From NCBI RefSeq assembly GCF_029813835.1, contig NZ_JARVKV010000066.1:1-38363 (forward strand): a stretch of 38,363 nt of DNA. The letters run 5' to 3'. This stretch comes from Streptomyces sp. DH37 (GTDB lineage: Bacteria > Actinomycetota > Actinomycetes > Streptomycetales > Streptomycetaceae). The position numbers and the translations under genes were made by a program. A model generated the notes under the pieces. That model was not told where the DNA came from, ran no database searches, and saw only the letters and a list, made by a program, of their open reading frames with translations. Below, piece after piece: positions 1-7,739 of the stretch; the first letter of the stretch is position 1; the number at the start of each line of letters is the position of its first letter.

Positions 1-95
1 GGAGACGGCGGCGCGGGCGTTCACGGGAAACCTTCACAGGAAGGATCGTTCCTACCTCTACCCGCGGGCGGGTCCGCCGGGAATACTGCCGGGCC

Positions 96-509
96 ATGAC
101 GCTCACGGACGAACGCATCACCGCCGAGCGGCTCGAGGAGCTGCTCTCCGACGACTCCATCGGCATGGCCCATCGCGTCCTGTGGCTGCTGCTGTGGGAG
201 GGGGAGCTGCGGGTGCTGGACCTGCTCTCCCTGGAGATCGGGGACGTGGACCTGGAGGAGAAGCGGGTGACGGGCGTCTGCGGCCGCGCGGTGCCGGAGG
301 GCGGGGGAGGCATCAGCGAGCGGGCGGCCGGGCTGCTGCGCCGGCTGATCGGCGACCGGAAGGACGGCCCGCTGCTCGCCGTGGGGAACCGGGCGCTCGG
401 TTGGGAGCAGGTGATGCTGGCCGCGGGCGAGCAGGGCCACGCCGTCCACGAGTTCCGCGCGGGCGGCAGGCTCCACCGCCGGGAGGAGCCGGCGCCGGAC
501 TCCGAGTGA
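96..509 (+). CDS. Tyrosine-recombinase-like protein, catalytically incomplete (137 aa)
   Basis: The 137-residue protein resembles the catalytic domain of XerC/XerD-type tyrosine recombinases. Residues 27-55 (RVLWLLLWEGELRVLDLLSL followed by an acidic VDLEE turn) match the box I region, with the usual Arg at 39. Residues 118-121 (HEFR) match the HxxR of box II. The protein ends soon after that, so the terminal His/Trp and the nucleophilic Tyr are absent. DNA cleavage is therefore not expected. It may be a standing small DNA-binding relative or a worn-down integrase. The ATG at 96 is the first in frame, and no strong GGAGG precedes it. No attachment site or phage gene is visible nearby. The family assignment is motif-based and moderate. 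Confidence 0.6.
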   Translation: MTLTDERITAERLEELLSDDSIGMAHRVLWLLLWEGELRVLDLLSLEIGDVDLEEKRVTGVCGRAVPEGGGGISERAAGLLRRLIGDRKDGPLLAVGNRALGWEQVMLAAGEQGHAVHEFRAGGRLHRREEPAPDSE

Positions 510-623
510 GACGGCCGCGGACGCCGCACCGGGCGGCGTGGCGGGCGGCGCGGCGGATGAGCCGGTGAGCGGCGCCCTGCGTAACGGGTGGTGTCGTGCG
601 TCTCCCACCCCGGAGGGTCGTCG

Positions 624-743
624 ATGCGTCTCACGGGGCGCGCCGCGGTCCGGGCCGCCGCGCTGATCGGCGCGTTCGCGCTCGCCCCCGGCGGCCCGGA
701 ACGGCCCGCCGCGCGGGCGGAGTGCGAGCCCGAGCGGCGATGA
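624..743 (+). CDS. Short ORF resembling a signal-peptide stub (39 aa)
   Basis: An ATG at 624 follows a good GGAGGG (611-616) and opens a 39-codon frame. It has a basic N-terminus, a hydrophobic stretch (AALIGAFALA, residues 12-21) and then an Arg/Pro-rich end. This looks like the signal peptide of a secreted protein whose mature part is gone. Its stop (741-743) coincides with the point where homology to the opposite-strand DUF1996 pseudogene ends, which suggests a deletion joined two broken genes. It could still be a genuine small peptide. Confidence 0.4.
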   Translation: MRLTGRAAVRAAALIGAFALAPGGPERPAARAECEPERR

Positions 744-1372
744 CGTTGCCGGAGTTGAACCCGCCGTTCTCGTTACGGCAGCAGTCGGTGGTGAAGGTGC
801 CGCGGGAGGCACGGCGCCGGGGGCGGGGTCCGGAGAAGTTCGGCTCGACGGTGCGGATGCCGACGAAGTCCTCGGGGAGGGGCCGTTGCCGCCCTGATCC
901 GGCCCCTGGTCCGAGCCGCCCCCGTCCCCGTCCGCCGTCCCGCACCGCACCGCACAGGGCGCCGGCCCCTCCAGCCCGGTGGGACGCCCGGCGACACGGC
1001 CGATCGCGATCGCGATCCGCTCGATCGTCGCGCGCCGCCCGGCCTCCAGCGGCCCGAGGATCGCGTCGCGGGCGAAGCCCGGGTCGCTCGCCGCCCGCTC
1101 CCTGTTCCCGGCCGGGCGCTGGTACGCCTCGACGGCCTGGGTGTCCAGGAACGCCAGATTGCGGTCCGCCTCCCCGCGCGCCCGGTCCGGCACCGCGGAG
1201 AGCTCGTTCGCCGCCTCCGGGCAGTCGATGGTCGAGACGCCCCGCGCCTGACCGCCTGACCGCCGGCCTGATGCCGCGAGCCCCCGTCCCCCTCCGAAGC
1301 GCCGGCGCCGGCGTAGACGTTGGCGACGACCGGCCCGCCCCCGCCCAGCAGGAGGGCCGTGTCGTCGCGGCG
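735..1372 (-). pseudogene. DUF1996 secreted-protein pseudogene, two frameshifts and 3' truncation
   Basis: Three minus-strand frames, read in order, rebuild the N-terminal part of a Streptomyces DUF1996 protein. About 1372-1253 gives a signal-peptide-like ALLLGGGGPVVANVYAGA. About 1238-885 gives VSTIDCPEAANELSAVP through RIAIAIGRVAGRPTGLEG and APCAVR, then a Gly/Asp-rich linker. About 890-735 gives PEDFVGIRTVEPNF and GTFTTDCCRNENGGFN, the entry to the DUF1996 domain. Each step is a frame change, so at least two frameshifts are needed. Homology then stops at about 735, so most of the DUF1996 domain is missing. The intact family is a secreted or surface protein of unknown function. No single start yields a sensible product. 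The reconstruction rests on my memory of the family consensus. Confidence 0.75.
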
Positions 1373-1660
1373 ACCGCTCTGCCGGCCGCGGGAGGACGTC
1401 TGTGGGCTTTCTGTTCCAGGGGACTCCTCGACACTTCTCAGTACTCCGCAGCACTCCTCTGCGTCGCTCCGGGAAACGGGCTTCCCGGACGGTGAGGGGG
1501 CCCTCGTGCGTACGGAGGGGTCCACGAGGCCGTTCAGCGGTGCGCGGATCATGCCGAACTCCGGGCCGCCCGCCGCCGGAACGAGTGGCCCGGAGCCCCG
1601 GGAGCTGCGGAAACCCCGGAGAAAGGGTGTGAGGACGGCCCCCGGGGAAACCCGTACCCC

Positions 1661-1966
1661 GTGTCAGTACGCAAGCGATACACCGTGGCGGCGTCGGGAC
1701 AGTGGACCGACGAGGAGGACAACGTCCGGCTGCCCGCGGGTGAGGTGCACGCGTGGGAGCAGGGCATGAACCAGACCGTGTGCGGGCTGTCCCTCAGCCG
1801 CTCGCGGCTCGGCCGCTTCCCGCACGTGACGTGGACCGACGTCATCCCCGAGTCGGGCGGTGCGGCCGACCGCGTCCAGCGCCTGTGCCCGCGGTGCGCC
1901 TCGGTCGCGGGGCGGAGAGGGGCCGACGCGCGTCCCCGGTGGCGGCGTACGAACCCCAGGCCCTGA
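1661..1966 (+). CDS. Hypothetical actinobacterial protein with Cys motif (101 aa)
   Basis: A 101-residue hydrophilic protein with a GTG start. Its central segment (about residues 28-80) contains GEVHAWEQG, VCGLSLSRSRL, RFPHVTW and RLCPRCA. Cys41, Cys76 and Cys79 with a nearby His could bind zinc. Similar short proteins with the CGLSLSRSRL and CPRC signatures are common in Streptomyces, and I know of no function. No signal peptide or membrane segment is visible. The start is the first in frame and lacks a strong ribosome binding site, so it is uncertain. Codon composition fits real coding sequence. Confidence 0.7.
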   Translation: MSVRKRYTVAASGQWTDEEDNVRLPAGEVHAWEQGMNQTVCGLSLSRSRLGRFPHVTWTDVIPESGGAADRVQRLCPRCASVAGRRGADARPRWRRTNPRP

Positions 1967-2018
1967 CGCGAGCGCGAGGCGCGAGGGCCTTTCCGGACCG
2001 GTGACGAGGAGGAGCCGA

Positions 2019-2549
2019 ATGAGTGGTGCCATGGACCAGGCCGCCGAGGCGGTGGGCCGGGTCACCGGCGCGGACGAGTACTCCGAGGAGGGGGAGGTCT
2101 CCCTGCGCGGACTCGCCACGCTGGCGAGCGTCTACGCGACCGGCGTCGGGCTGTTCGCCTGGCGCATGAGGGCGTCGGGCCGGCAGCTGCCCGAGCGGAT
2201 ACCGCCGCTGGACCTGCTCCTGATGGGAGTCGCCACCTACCGCAGCTCCCGGCTGCTCACCAAGGACAAGGTCACCAGTTTCCTGCGCGCCCCCTTCACC
2301 AGGCGCTCCGGCAGCCTCCTGGGCGCCGAGGTCATGGACGTGCCCCGCGGACACGGGCTGCACCGGTCGGTGGGCGAGCTGCTGGCCTGCCCCTTCTGCG
2401 TGGCGATGTGGGTCGCCAGCGGCCTGACGATGGGCTACGCCACGGCTCCGCGCGCCACCCGGCTGGTCACCTCGTGCCTGAGCAGCGTGGCCGTCTCCGA
2501 CTGGCTGCAGTACGCCTGGAGCCTGACGCAGCAGAAGGCCGAGGGCTGA
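2019..2549 (+). CDS. DUF1360 family membrane-associated protein (176 aa)
   Basis: I chose the ATG at 2019 because a strong GAGGAGGAG lies at 2006-2014; the frame stays open further upstream but without such a signal. After an acidic N-terminus there is a hydrophobic segment (about residues 35-50). Then follow PPLDLLLMGVATYRSSRLLTKDKV and the ELLACPFCVAMWV motif typical of DUF1360, whose two Cys sit in a hydrophobic stretch. A second membrane-prone segment is near the C-terminus. DUF1360 proteins are small membrane proteins of unknown role found in spore-forming bacteria and actinomycetes. The next gene starts 6 bases after the stop, so the two probably share a transcript. Confidence 0.8.
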   Translation: MSGAMDQAAEAVGRVTGADEYSEEGEVSLRGLATLASVYATGVGLFAWRMRASGRQLPERIPPLDLLLMGVATYRSSRLLTKDKVTSFLRAPFTRRSGSLLGAEVMDVPRGHGLHRSVGELLACPFCVAMWVASGLTMGYATAPRATRLVTSCLSSVAVSDWLQYAWSLTQQKAEG

Positions 2550-2555
2550 GGGACG

Positions 2556-3083
2556 GTGGGGCGGCCGCCGCGGCCGGCCCCGGACGCGGCCCCGGCGGCC
2601 CGTCCGGAGCTGGCCGTGCTGGTGGGCCTCCAGGGCTCGGGGAAGTCGACCTTCCGCGCCCGGCACTTCCCCGCCGAGTACGCCGTGGTCAGCAAGGACC
2701 TCTTCCCGCGCTCCGCCCGGCACAAGCAGCGGCGGCAGATGCGGCTGGTGGAGGAGGCGCTGGAGCGGGGGCGGCCGGTGGTCGTGGACAACACCAACCC
2801 CTCGCCGCTGGAGTGGGCGCCCCTGATCGCCGCCGGACGCGCGTACGGGGCGCGGGTGGTGGCGTACTGGTTCCCGCCGGACGTGCCGAACGCCCTGGCG
2901 CGCAACGCCGCGCGCCGGGGCGGGGAGCGGGTGCCCGAGGTGGGGTTCTTCGACACGCTCCGACGGCTGCGCGAACCCCGCCGGTCGGACGGTTTCGACG
3001 CGGTGCGTGAGGTGCGGATCGACGGCCGCGGCGGGTTCGACGTACGGCCGGGCGACGGGGAGCGGGAGGAGCGGGAGGAGTGA
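2556..3083 (+). CDS. P-loop kinase, polynucleotide-kinase-like (175 aa)
   Basis: Residues 19-32 give LAVLVGLQGSGKST, a Walker A loop (24-32). It is followed by VVSKDLFPRS, a lid-like basic region, and VVVDNTNPSPLEW (about residues 74-86), which is typical of the 5'-polynucleotide kinase / AAA_33 group related to T4 Pnkp and PNKP. These enzymes phosphorylate nucleic-acid 5' ends or small substrates; the substrate here is unknown. The protein is a stand-alone kinase domain of usual length. The GTG start lies 6 bases after the DUF1360 stop, so it is probably co-transcribed. It converges with the P450 gene, with a strong hairpin between the two. Confidence 0.75.
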   Translation: MGRPPRPAPDAAPAARPELAVLVGLQGSGKSTFRARHFPAEYAVVSKDLFPRSARHKQRRQMRLVEEALERGRPVVVDNTNPSPLEWAPLIAAGRAYGARVVAYWFPPDVPNALARNAARRGGERVPEVGFFDTLRRLREPRRSDGFDAVREVRIDGRGGFDVRPGDGEREEREE

Positions 3084-3097
3084 CGGCCCGTCCCGGT

Positions 3098-3133
3098 CCC
3101 CGTCCGGCACCCGGCCCCGGGTGCCGGACGGGG
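3098..3133. terminator. Hairpin between convergent genes
   Basis: A perfect 17-bp inverted repeat (arms 3098-3114 and 3117-3133; a real loop would open a few inner pairs) lies between the kinase stop (3083) and the P450 stop (3140). It is GC-rich with no T-tract, as is usual for Streptomyces, and probably ends transcription from both sides. Confidence 0.75.
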
Positions 3134-3139
3134 GCGGGG

Positions 3140-4414
3140 TCAGCCGCCGGACGGGCGCACGCCCGCGATGACGAAGCCGCTGCGCGGCCGGGCGGGGATG
3201 CGCCGCAGCGGAATTCGCAGGTCCTGCTCGGGCACCTCGTACTCCAGCAGGGACAGCCGCGTCGACAGGGCCATCAGCAGCGCGACGGTGACGTCCTCGC
3301 CCGGGCACCGGTGGTTGGTGGCGGGATCGCCGCCGCCCTGCGGGATCAGTTCGTCCCGCTCCGGCGGGCGGTCGAGGAAGCGCCGCGGGTCGAAGGAGTA
3401 CGGGTCCTCCCACAGACCGGCGTCGTGGTCCTGCCCGTGGATGTCGAGCAGGACGAGCGCGCCCTCGGGGATCGGTTCGCCCTGCCACGTCAGGTCCGCG
3501 ACCGCCTGGCCGCCGATGAACGGCGCGAAGGGATAGAAGCGGCGCACCTCGTGGACGAACGCCTCCGCGTACGCGCCCCCCACGCCGTGTCCGGCGCCGT
3601 CGCGCGCCTCCTCGGCCAGCCGGGTCCGGTGCTCCGGCCACCGGTGCAGCGCGTGCGCCGCGAAGGCGACGAACCAGCAGACCGCCACGGTGGGGCGCAG
3701 CACGTTGAGGATCTCCACCGCTGCCGTCCGCGCGTCCAGCCGCTCGCCGTCGGCGTCGCGGTGCCGCGCCACCACCTCGACCACCGAGCCCTCCGGCGCG
3801 CTCGCCGAGCCGTCGCGCACCTCCTCCACCAGGGAGGCCAGCCACGCCTCGCGGCGCCCGCGCGCCAGCCGGGCGCGCCAGTGGCGCGGGCCCAGGGTGG
3901 CGAAGCCGTCGACCATGGCCACCAGATCGCGGGCGACGGACTCCGCCTCGGACTCCTCCAGCGGAACCCCGGCCCACCGGCAGACCGCTCGGGTGATCAC
4001 CCGGCTCGCCTCGTCGAACAGCACCACCCGCGGGCGGTCCGCCCACCGCGGCACCGCCTCGTCCCACGCCGTGGCGGTGTGGCGGACCAGGCCGGCGACG
4101 TTCTCGGGGGACTTCAGCAGGGACAGGAACATCGCCTTCCGCACGCGGTGCGCCTCGGCGTCGAGGGTGTGCACCGCCCCGTGCCCGAACAGCGTGCTCT
4201 TCACCGGCCCCGGAAGGGCGCGGTGGCGGCGCACGTGGCGCTCGTCGTAGAGGAACCGCACCGCCTCCGGGCCCCGCAGGGCGACCGTGTGCTTCCCCAG
4301 CAGCCGGGCGCGGACCAGGGGGCCCGGGGCGCGGCGCATCCGGTCGGGCAGCCAGGCATAGCCCTGGGAGAACAGGGACAGGGTGCTGTCGATGAGGGGG
4401 CGGGGCAGACTCAT
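3140..4414 (-). CDS. CYP152 family fatty-acid peroxygenase P450 (424 aa)
   Basis: The sequence follows P450-BSbeta, P450-SPalpha and OleT along its length: LIDSTLSLFSQGYAWLPDRM at the start, RARLLGK, FLSLLKSPEN, VDGFATLGPRHWR, then NVLRPTVAV. The Arg240-Pro241 pair replaces the usual acid-alcohol pair and anchors the fatty-acid carboxylate. ExxR is at 289-292, and the heme-ligand loop is IPQGGGDPATNHRCPGE with Cys370. CYP152 enzymes use H2O2 directly to hydroxylate fatty acids at alpha or beta carbons, or to decarboxylate them to terminal alkenes. Phe76, His82 and Arg240 align with OleT Phe79, His85 and Arg245. No redox partner gene is nearby, which fits peroxygenase chemistry. The ATG start matches family N-termini but has a weak ribosome binding site. 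Confidence 0.93.
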   Translation of the reverse strand: MSLPRPLIDSTLSLFSQGYAWLPDRMRRAPGPLVRARLLGKHTVALRGPEAVRFLYDERHVRRHRALPGPVKSTLFGHGAVHTLDAEAHRVRKAMFLSLLKSPENVAGLVRHTATAWDEAVPRWADRPRVVLFDEASRVITRAVCRWAGVPLEESEAESVARDLVAMVDGFATLGPRHWRARLARGRREAWLASLVEEVRDGSASAPEGSVVEVVARHRDADGERLDARTAAVEILNVLRPTVAVCWFVAFAAHALHRWPEHRTRLAEEARDGAGHGVGGAYAEAFVHEVRRFYPFAPFIGGQAVADLTWQGEPIPEGALVLLDIHGQDHDAGLWEDPYSFDPRRFLDRPPERDELIPQGGGDPATNHRCPGEDVTVALLMALSTRLSLLEYEVPEQDLRIPLRRIPARPRSGFVIAGVRPSGG

Positions 4415-4525
4415 GCGGCCCGCGTGCCCCGGCCGTTCCGGACGGAAACACCGGCATCACCGCTTACAGGTGCCTACGGGCCCCTTCCGGGTGCTTCCGG
4501 ACCTCCCCGGAGGAACGGACCGCCG

Positions 4526-4951
4526 CTACCGGCGGCCGGTGCCCTCCCCGCCGGTCTCACCGGTCTCCCCGGTGGCGCCCTCCTCGCCGGGGGTGCCGTC
4601 CCGGTCGGCGATCCCGGCCGGGTCCTCGCCCACGACCGACCTGCCCGGCCGGGTGTGCGCGGGACCGGCGGGCTGCCCGCCGCCGGTGGTGCCGTAGCTG
4701 CCCGAGAGGCCCGGCGGCATGTCCGCGTCGGCCTCCTCCCTGCTGATGTGGCGCCTGGCCCGCACGTTGGCCCGGCGCTCCCGGTAGGGGTAGTCGAACG
4801 GGCGGGCCTCGCGGCGTTCCCGCTCGGCGTCCCGGATCTCCCGGACCCTGTCGTCGTCCGGGGTCCACCTGGACGACGCGTCCCCGCCCGTGCCCGCGTA
4901 CCCGCCCTTGTCCCTCTTGCCGTCCTCGTTGCTGTCCTTTTTGTCGGCCAT
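4526..4951 (-). CDS. Hydrophilic hypothetical protein (141 aa)
   Basis: The protein begins MADKKDSNEDGKRDKGG and is strongly charged. Its middle is rich in Arg and Glu (residues 35-70, VREIRDAERERREARPFDYP) and its tail is Gly/Thr/Glu-rich with repeated GETG units. There is no membrane segment or signal peptide, so it is probably disordered and cytoplasmic. I do not recognise a function; short proteins of this style are common in Streptomyces. An upstream in-frame ATG exists, but the start at 4951 gives the natural MADKKD N-terminus. It is divergent from the SDR gene and lies 111 bases upstream of the P450 gene in the same direction. Confidence 0.6.
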   Translation of the reverse strand: MADKKDSNEDGKRDKGGYAGTGGDASSRWTPDDDRVREIRDAERERREARPFDYPYRERRANVRARRHISREEADADMPPGLSGSYGTTGGGQPAGPAHTRPGRSVVGEDPAGIADRDGTPGEEGATGETGETGGEGTGRR

Positions 4952-5067
4952 GCGGGGTGCGTACCCATGGGCGACACGGGCATGCACCATGCCGCCGCGG
5001 GTACTCCGGCGCCGGACGGCGGGACGGACCCCGCTCATGTCCGGGACCCGAGCGAGGAGGACGGCAG

Positions 5068-6045
5068 ATGCGCGTACGAGGTTCCGTGGTGGTCGTGACC
5101 GGGGCGTCGAGCGGTATCGGGCGCGCCACCGCCGAGGCGTTCGCCCGCAAGGGATGCGCGGTGGTGCTGGCAGCGCGCCGGGAGGAGGCGCTGGAGGAGG
5201 TCGCGGACCGGTGCGAGCGGCACCGCGGCGCACAGGCCCTGGTGGTGCCGACCGACGTCACCGACCTCCCGGCCGTCCAGGAGCTCGCCGGGCGCGCGGT
5301 GGAGCGCTTCGGGCGCATCGACGCCTGGGTCAACGACGCGGCCGTCACCGTCTTCGCCCCCTTCCAGGAGGTCCCGATGGAGGACTTCCGCAGGGTGCTG
5401 GACGTCAACGTCATGGGGTACGTCCACGGCGCCCGGGCGGCCCTGGACGTGATGCGCGAGCAGGGATGGGGGACGCTGGTCAACGTCTCGTCCGTCGTCG
5501 GGGCCCTTCCCCAGCCCTACACCCACGCCTACGGCATGTCGAAGGCCGCGATCCGCGCGCTGGGCGCCAGCCTGCGCCAGGAGCTGTGGCTGGAGGGGGA
5601 GCGGCACATCAGGGTGTGCACCGTGCTGCCGGCCACCGTCGACACCCCGCTGTTCGACCACGCGGCCAACTACACCGGACGCCGGCCGGTGGCCATGCCG
5701 CCGGTCTACAGCCCCGAGCGCGTCGCCCGCGCCGTCGTCGGACTGGTCCGCGCCCCGCGCCGGGAGGCCGTGGTCGGTCCGATGGGCCGGGAGATGCTCA
5801 TGGAGGCGAGGACGATGCCGGGCGCGGCGGAGAAGCTGATGGCCCTCCAGGTCGACCGGACCCACCTCTCGCGCCGGGAGCCGGGCCCGGCCACCGACGG
5901 CAACCTGCACGCCCCCGCCCCCGGCGAGGGCTCGGTGCACGGCGGCTGGCACGGGCGGCGGCGCACCGCCGTGCGCCGGCTGGCCACCGCGGCGCTGCTG
6001 ACCGGCACGGTCATGGGCGTCGGACGGCGGCTGCGCGCCCGCTGA
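5068..6045 (+). CDS. SDR family oxidoreductase (325 aa)
   Basis: A classical short-chain dehydrogenase/reductase. The nucleotide-binding TGASSGIG is at residues 11-18, NDAA forms the central strand motif, catalytic Ser is at 141/142, and YGMSK holds Tyr155 and Lys159. The tail is longer than the roughly 250-residue core: residues 250-300 are hydrophilic, and the last 25 (RRLATAALLTGTVMGVGRRLRAR) form a hydrophobic segment between Arg clusters, a possible membrane anchor. The substrate cannot be told. The ATG at 5068 follows GAGGAGG (5054-5060). It is adjacent to a hydrolase gene on the same strand (62-base gap), so a shared transcript is likely. Confidence 0.9.
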   Translation: MRVRGSVVVVTGASSGIGRATAEAFARKGCAVVLAARREEALEEVADRCERHRGAQALVVPTDVTDLPAVQELAGRAVERFGRIDAWVNDAAVTVFAPFQEVPMEDFRRVLDVNVMGYVHGARAALDVMREQGWGTLVNVSSVVGALPQPYTHAYGMSKAAIRALGASLRQELWLEGERHIRVCTVLPATVDTPLFDHAANYTGRRPVAMPPVYSPERVARAVVGLVRAPRREAVVGPMGREMLMEARTMPGAAEKLMALQVDRTHLSRREPGPATDGNLHAPAPGEGSVHGGWHGRRRTAVRRLATAALLTGTVMGVGRRLRAR

Positions 6046-6107
6046 GCGCACCCGCCGGACCACTCGGAGCGCGGGACGGAAGGCACAGGGAGCCGGAGGG
6101 AGCGGAA

Positions 6108-6857
6108 GTGGCCGGGACCGAGGGAACGCCGGGGCCGGAGCGCGCCCGCCCCCACCCGGAGGTGGAGGAGGACGCGCGGCACGGCCGGCTCACCGCCAGG
6201 CCGTCCGCCACCGCCGTCGCCGGAGCGGGTGGGGAGCCGGGCACGTACCGCCTGGAGGGGCGGGCGCTGCTGCGCGTGCCGCCGCCCGCGTCGGACGGCA
6301 CGGCCGTGGGGCCGTACTGGCTGGTGGTGGTGCTGCACGGCGCCGGGGGGACGGCGGAGCAGGCGCTGACCTGGCTGCTCCCCCAGGCCGGCTCCGACCG
6401 GCTGCTGCTGCTCGCGCCCCAGGCGGGCGAGGCCACCTGGGACGTCGTCCGCGGCGGCTACGGCCCGGACACGGCCCGGCTGGACGCCGCGCTGCACGAC
6501 GTCTTCCGGCGCTTCCCGGTGGACCCGGCGGGGGTGGCGGTGGCGGGCTTCTCCGACGGCGCCTCCTACGCGCTCTCGCTGGGGCTGGCCAACGGGGACC
6601 TGTTCGGCGCGGTGCTGGCCTTCTCGCCGGGGTTCATGGCGCCGATGGTCCGCCACGGGCACCCCCGGGTCTTCGTCTCCCACGGCCGGGCCGACCCCGT
6701 CCTGCCGGTCGGCGCGTGCAGCCGCCGCCTCGTCCCCGAACTGGCGCAGACCGGCTACGCGGTCACCTACCGGGAGTTCGGCGGCGGCCACGAGGTGCCG
6801 CCGGAACTGGCCACGGAGGCGCTGCGCTGGTGGGTGGACGGCCCGCCGGCGGCCTGA
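6108..6857 (+). CDS. Alpha/beta hydrolase, phospholipase/carboxylesterase type (249 aa)
   Basis: After about 50 hydrophilic residues, the fold begins with PYWLVVVLHGAGGTAEQAL (oxyanion-hole HGAGG). The nucleophile elbow is GFSDGAS with Ser149, the acid is in GRADPVLP (Asp196), and the His is in GGGHEVP (His228). This order and spacing fit the Abhydrolase_2 phospholipase/carboxylesterase group. There is no signal peptide, so it is probably cytoplasmic. The GTG at 6108 is supported by GGAGGGA at 6095-6101. The frame is open far upstream, but the ribosome binding site fixes the start here. It probably follows the SDR in an operon; its substrate is unknown. Confidence 0.85.
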   Translation: MAGTEGTPGPERARPHPEVEEDARHGRLTARPSATAVAGAGGEPGTYRLEGRALLRVPPPASDGTAVGPYWLVVVLHGAGGTAEQALTWLLPQAGSDRLLLLAPQAGEATWDVVRGGYGPDTARLDAALHDVFRRFPVDPAGVAVAGFSDGASYALSLGLANGDLFGAVLAFSPGFMAPMVRHGHPRVFVSHGRADPVLPVGACSRRLVPELAQTGYAVTYREFGGGHEVPPELATEALRWWVDGPPAA

Positions 6858-6934
6858 CCGGGGCCGTCCGCCCGCCGGACCGGTGCCCGGCGCCGGGGCG
6901 GGACGCACGTGCGAGGGCGCGTGGCCGCCCTGAG

Positions 6935-6983
6935 GACCGTTCCGGGGAAGGGCGTCACGGAAGAAGACCGTCCCGGAGAAGGG
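6935..6983. repeat. Imperfect 18-bp direct repeat
   Basis: GACCGTTCCGGGGAAGGG (6935-6952) recurs with two changes at 6966-6983, spaced 31 bases start to start, in the 200-base gap before the HAD gene. It could be a duplicated regulatory element or chance. Confidence 0.4.
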
Positions 6984-7061
6984 GAACCGGTCGCGCGGCC
7001 GTGGGCGGCGGGTGCGAGCATGGCGGAAGCACCGCCGCCGTACCGCACCCGGAGGTGACCG

Positions 7062-7544
7062 ATGGCGTCCCGCTCGCTCGCGGTGTTCGACCTGGACGGA
7101 ACGCTCGCCGACGTCCGCCACCGCCTGCACTTCCTCGACGGCCGCCCCCGCGACTGGGACTCCTTCTTCGCCGCCGCGCCCGACGACCCGCCGCTGGCCG
7201 ACGGCGTCGAACTGGCGCTGGCCAGCGCCGGGGAGCACGAGATCGCGTATGTGACCGGACGCCCGGAGCGGTGCCGCCGCGACACCCTCCGGTGGCTGGC
7301 CCGGCACGGCCTGCCGGACGGACGGCTGCTGATGCGTGGCGGACGGGACCGCCGTCCCGCCCGCGTCGCCAAGCCGGAACTGCTGCGGCGGCTGGCGGCG
7401 GACCGCACCGTCGCCCTGGTGGTCGACGACGACCACCAGGTCTGCGACGCCTACGAGGCGGCCGGTTTCACGGTGGTGCGGGCCGGGTGGATGACGGCCG
7501 AACCCGTCCTGGAGCAGGCGCAGGAGGCGGAGGGGCGCACCTGA
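7062..7544 (+). CDS. HAD superfamily phosphatase (160 aa)
   Basis: HAD motif I is FDLDGTLAD (Asp10 nucleophile, Asp12). Motif II is in IAYVTGRPER, and the motif IV acids are in VVDDDHQVCDAYEAAGF. The protein is compact, with a small cap (residues 25-45, RDWDSFFAAAPDDPP), and resembles stand-alone relatives of the 3'-phosphatase half of polynucleotide kinase-phosphatase. It should hydrolyse a phosphomonoester; the substrate is unknown. An ideal GGAGGTGACC lies 5-14 bases before the ATG. It appears to be its own transcription unit after a roughly 200-base gap. Confidence 0.85.
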   Translation: MASRSLAVFDLDGTLADVRHRLHFLDGRPRDWDSFFAAAPDDPPLADGVELALASAGEHEIAYVTGRPERCRRDTLRWLARHGLPDGRLLMRGGRDRRPARVAKPELLRRLAADRTVALVVDDDHQVCDAYEAAGFTVVRAGWMTAEPVLEQAQEAEGRT

Positions 7545-7739
7545 GGCGCCCGCCCGGGGCTACGGCGGCGGCCTCCCGCGACCGTGACCGCCGGCGCCGC
7601 GGTGTCCACCGCCCGCGCGGGCGGCGCGGCCACCCGCCGGGGGGCTCGCCGCCCCCGTCGCACGGCAGCGCGCCCGCGGCGCCGAGGGCGACCACGGCGG
7701 GGGACGCGTACCGCCCGGCCGGCGCCCGGCCCGCCGCCC

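Noticed and set aside
96..509. A prophage or integrative element at the left edge
   Set aside because: Only an incomplete recombinase-like protein is present; no att repeats, tRNA, phage structural or replication genes are seen.
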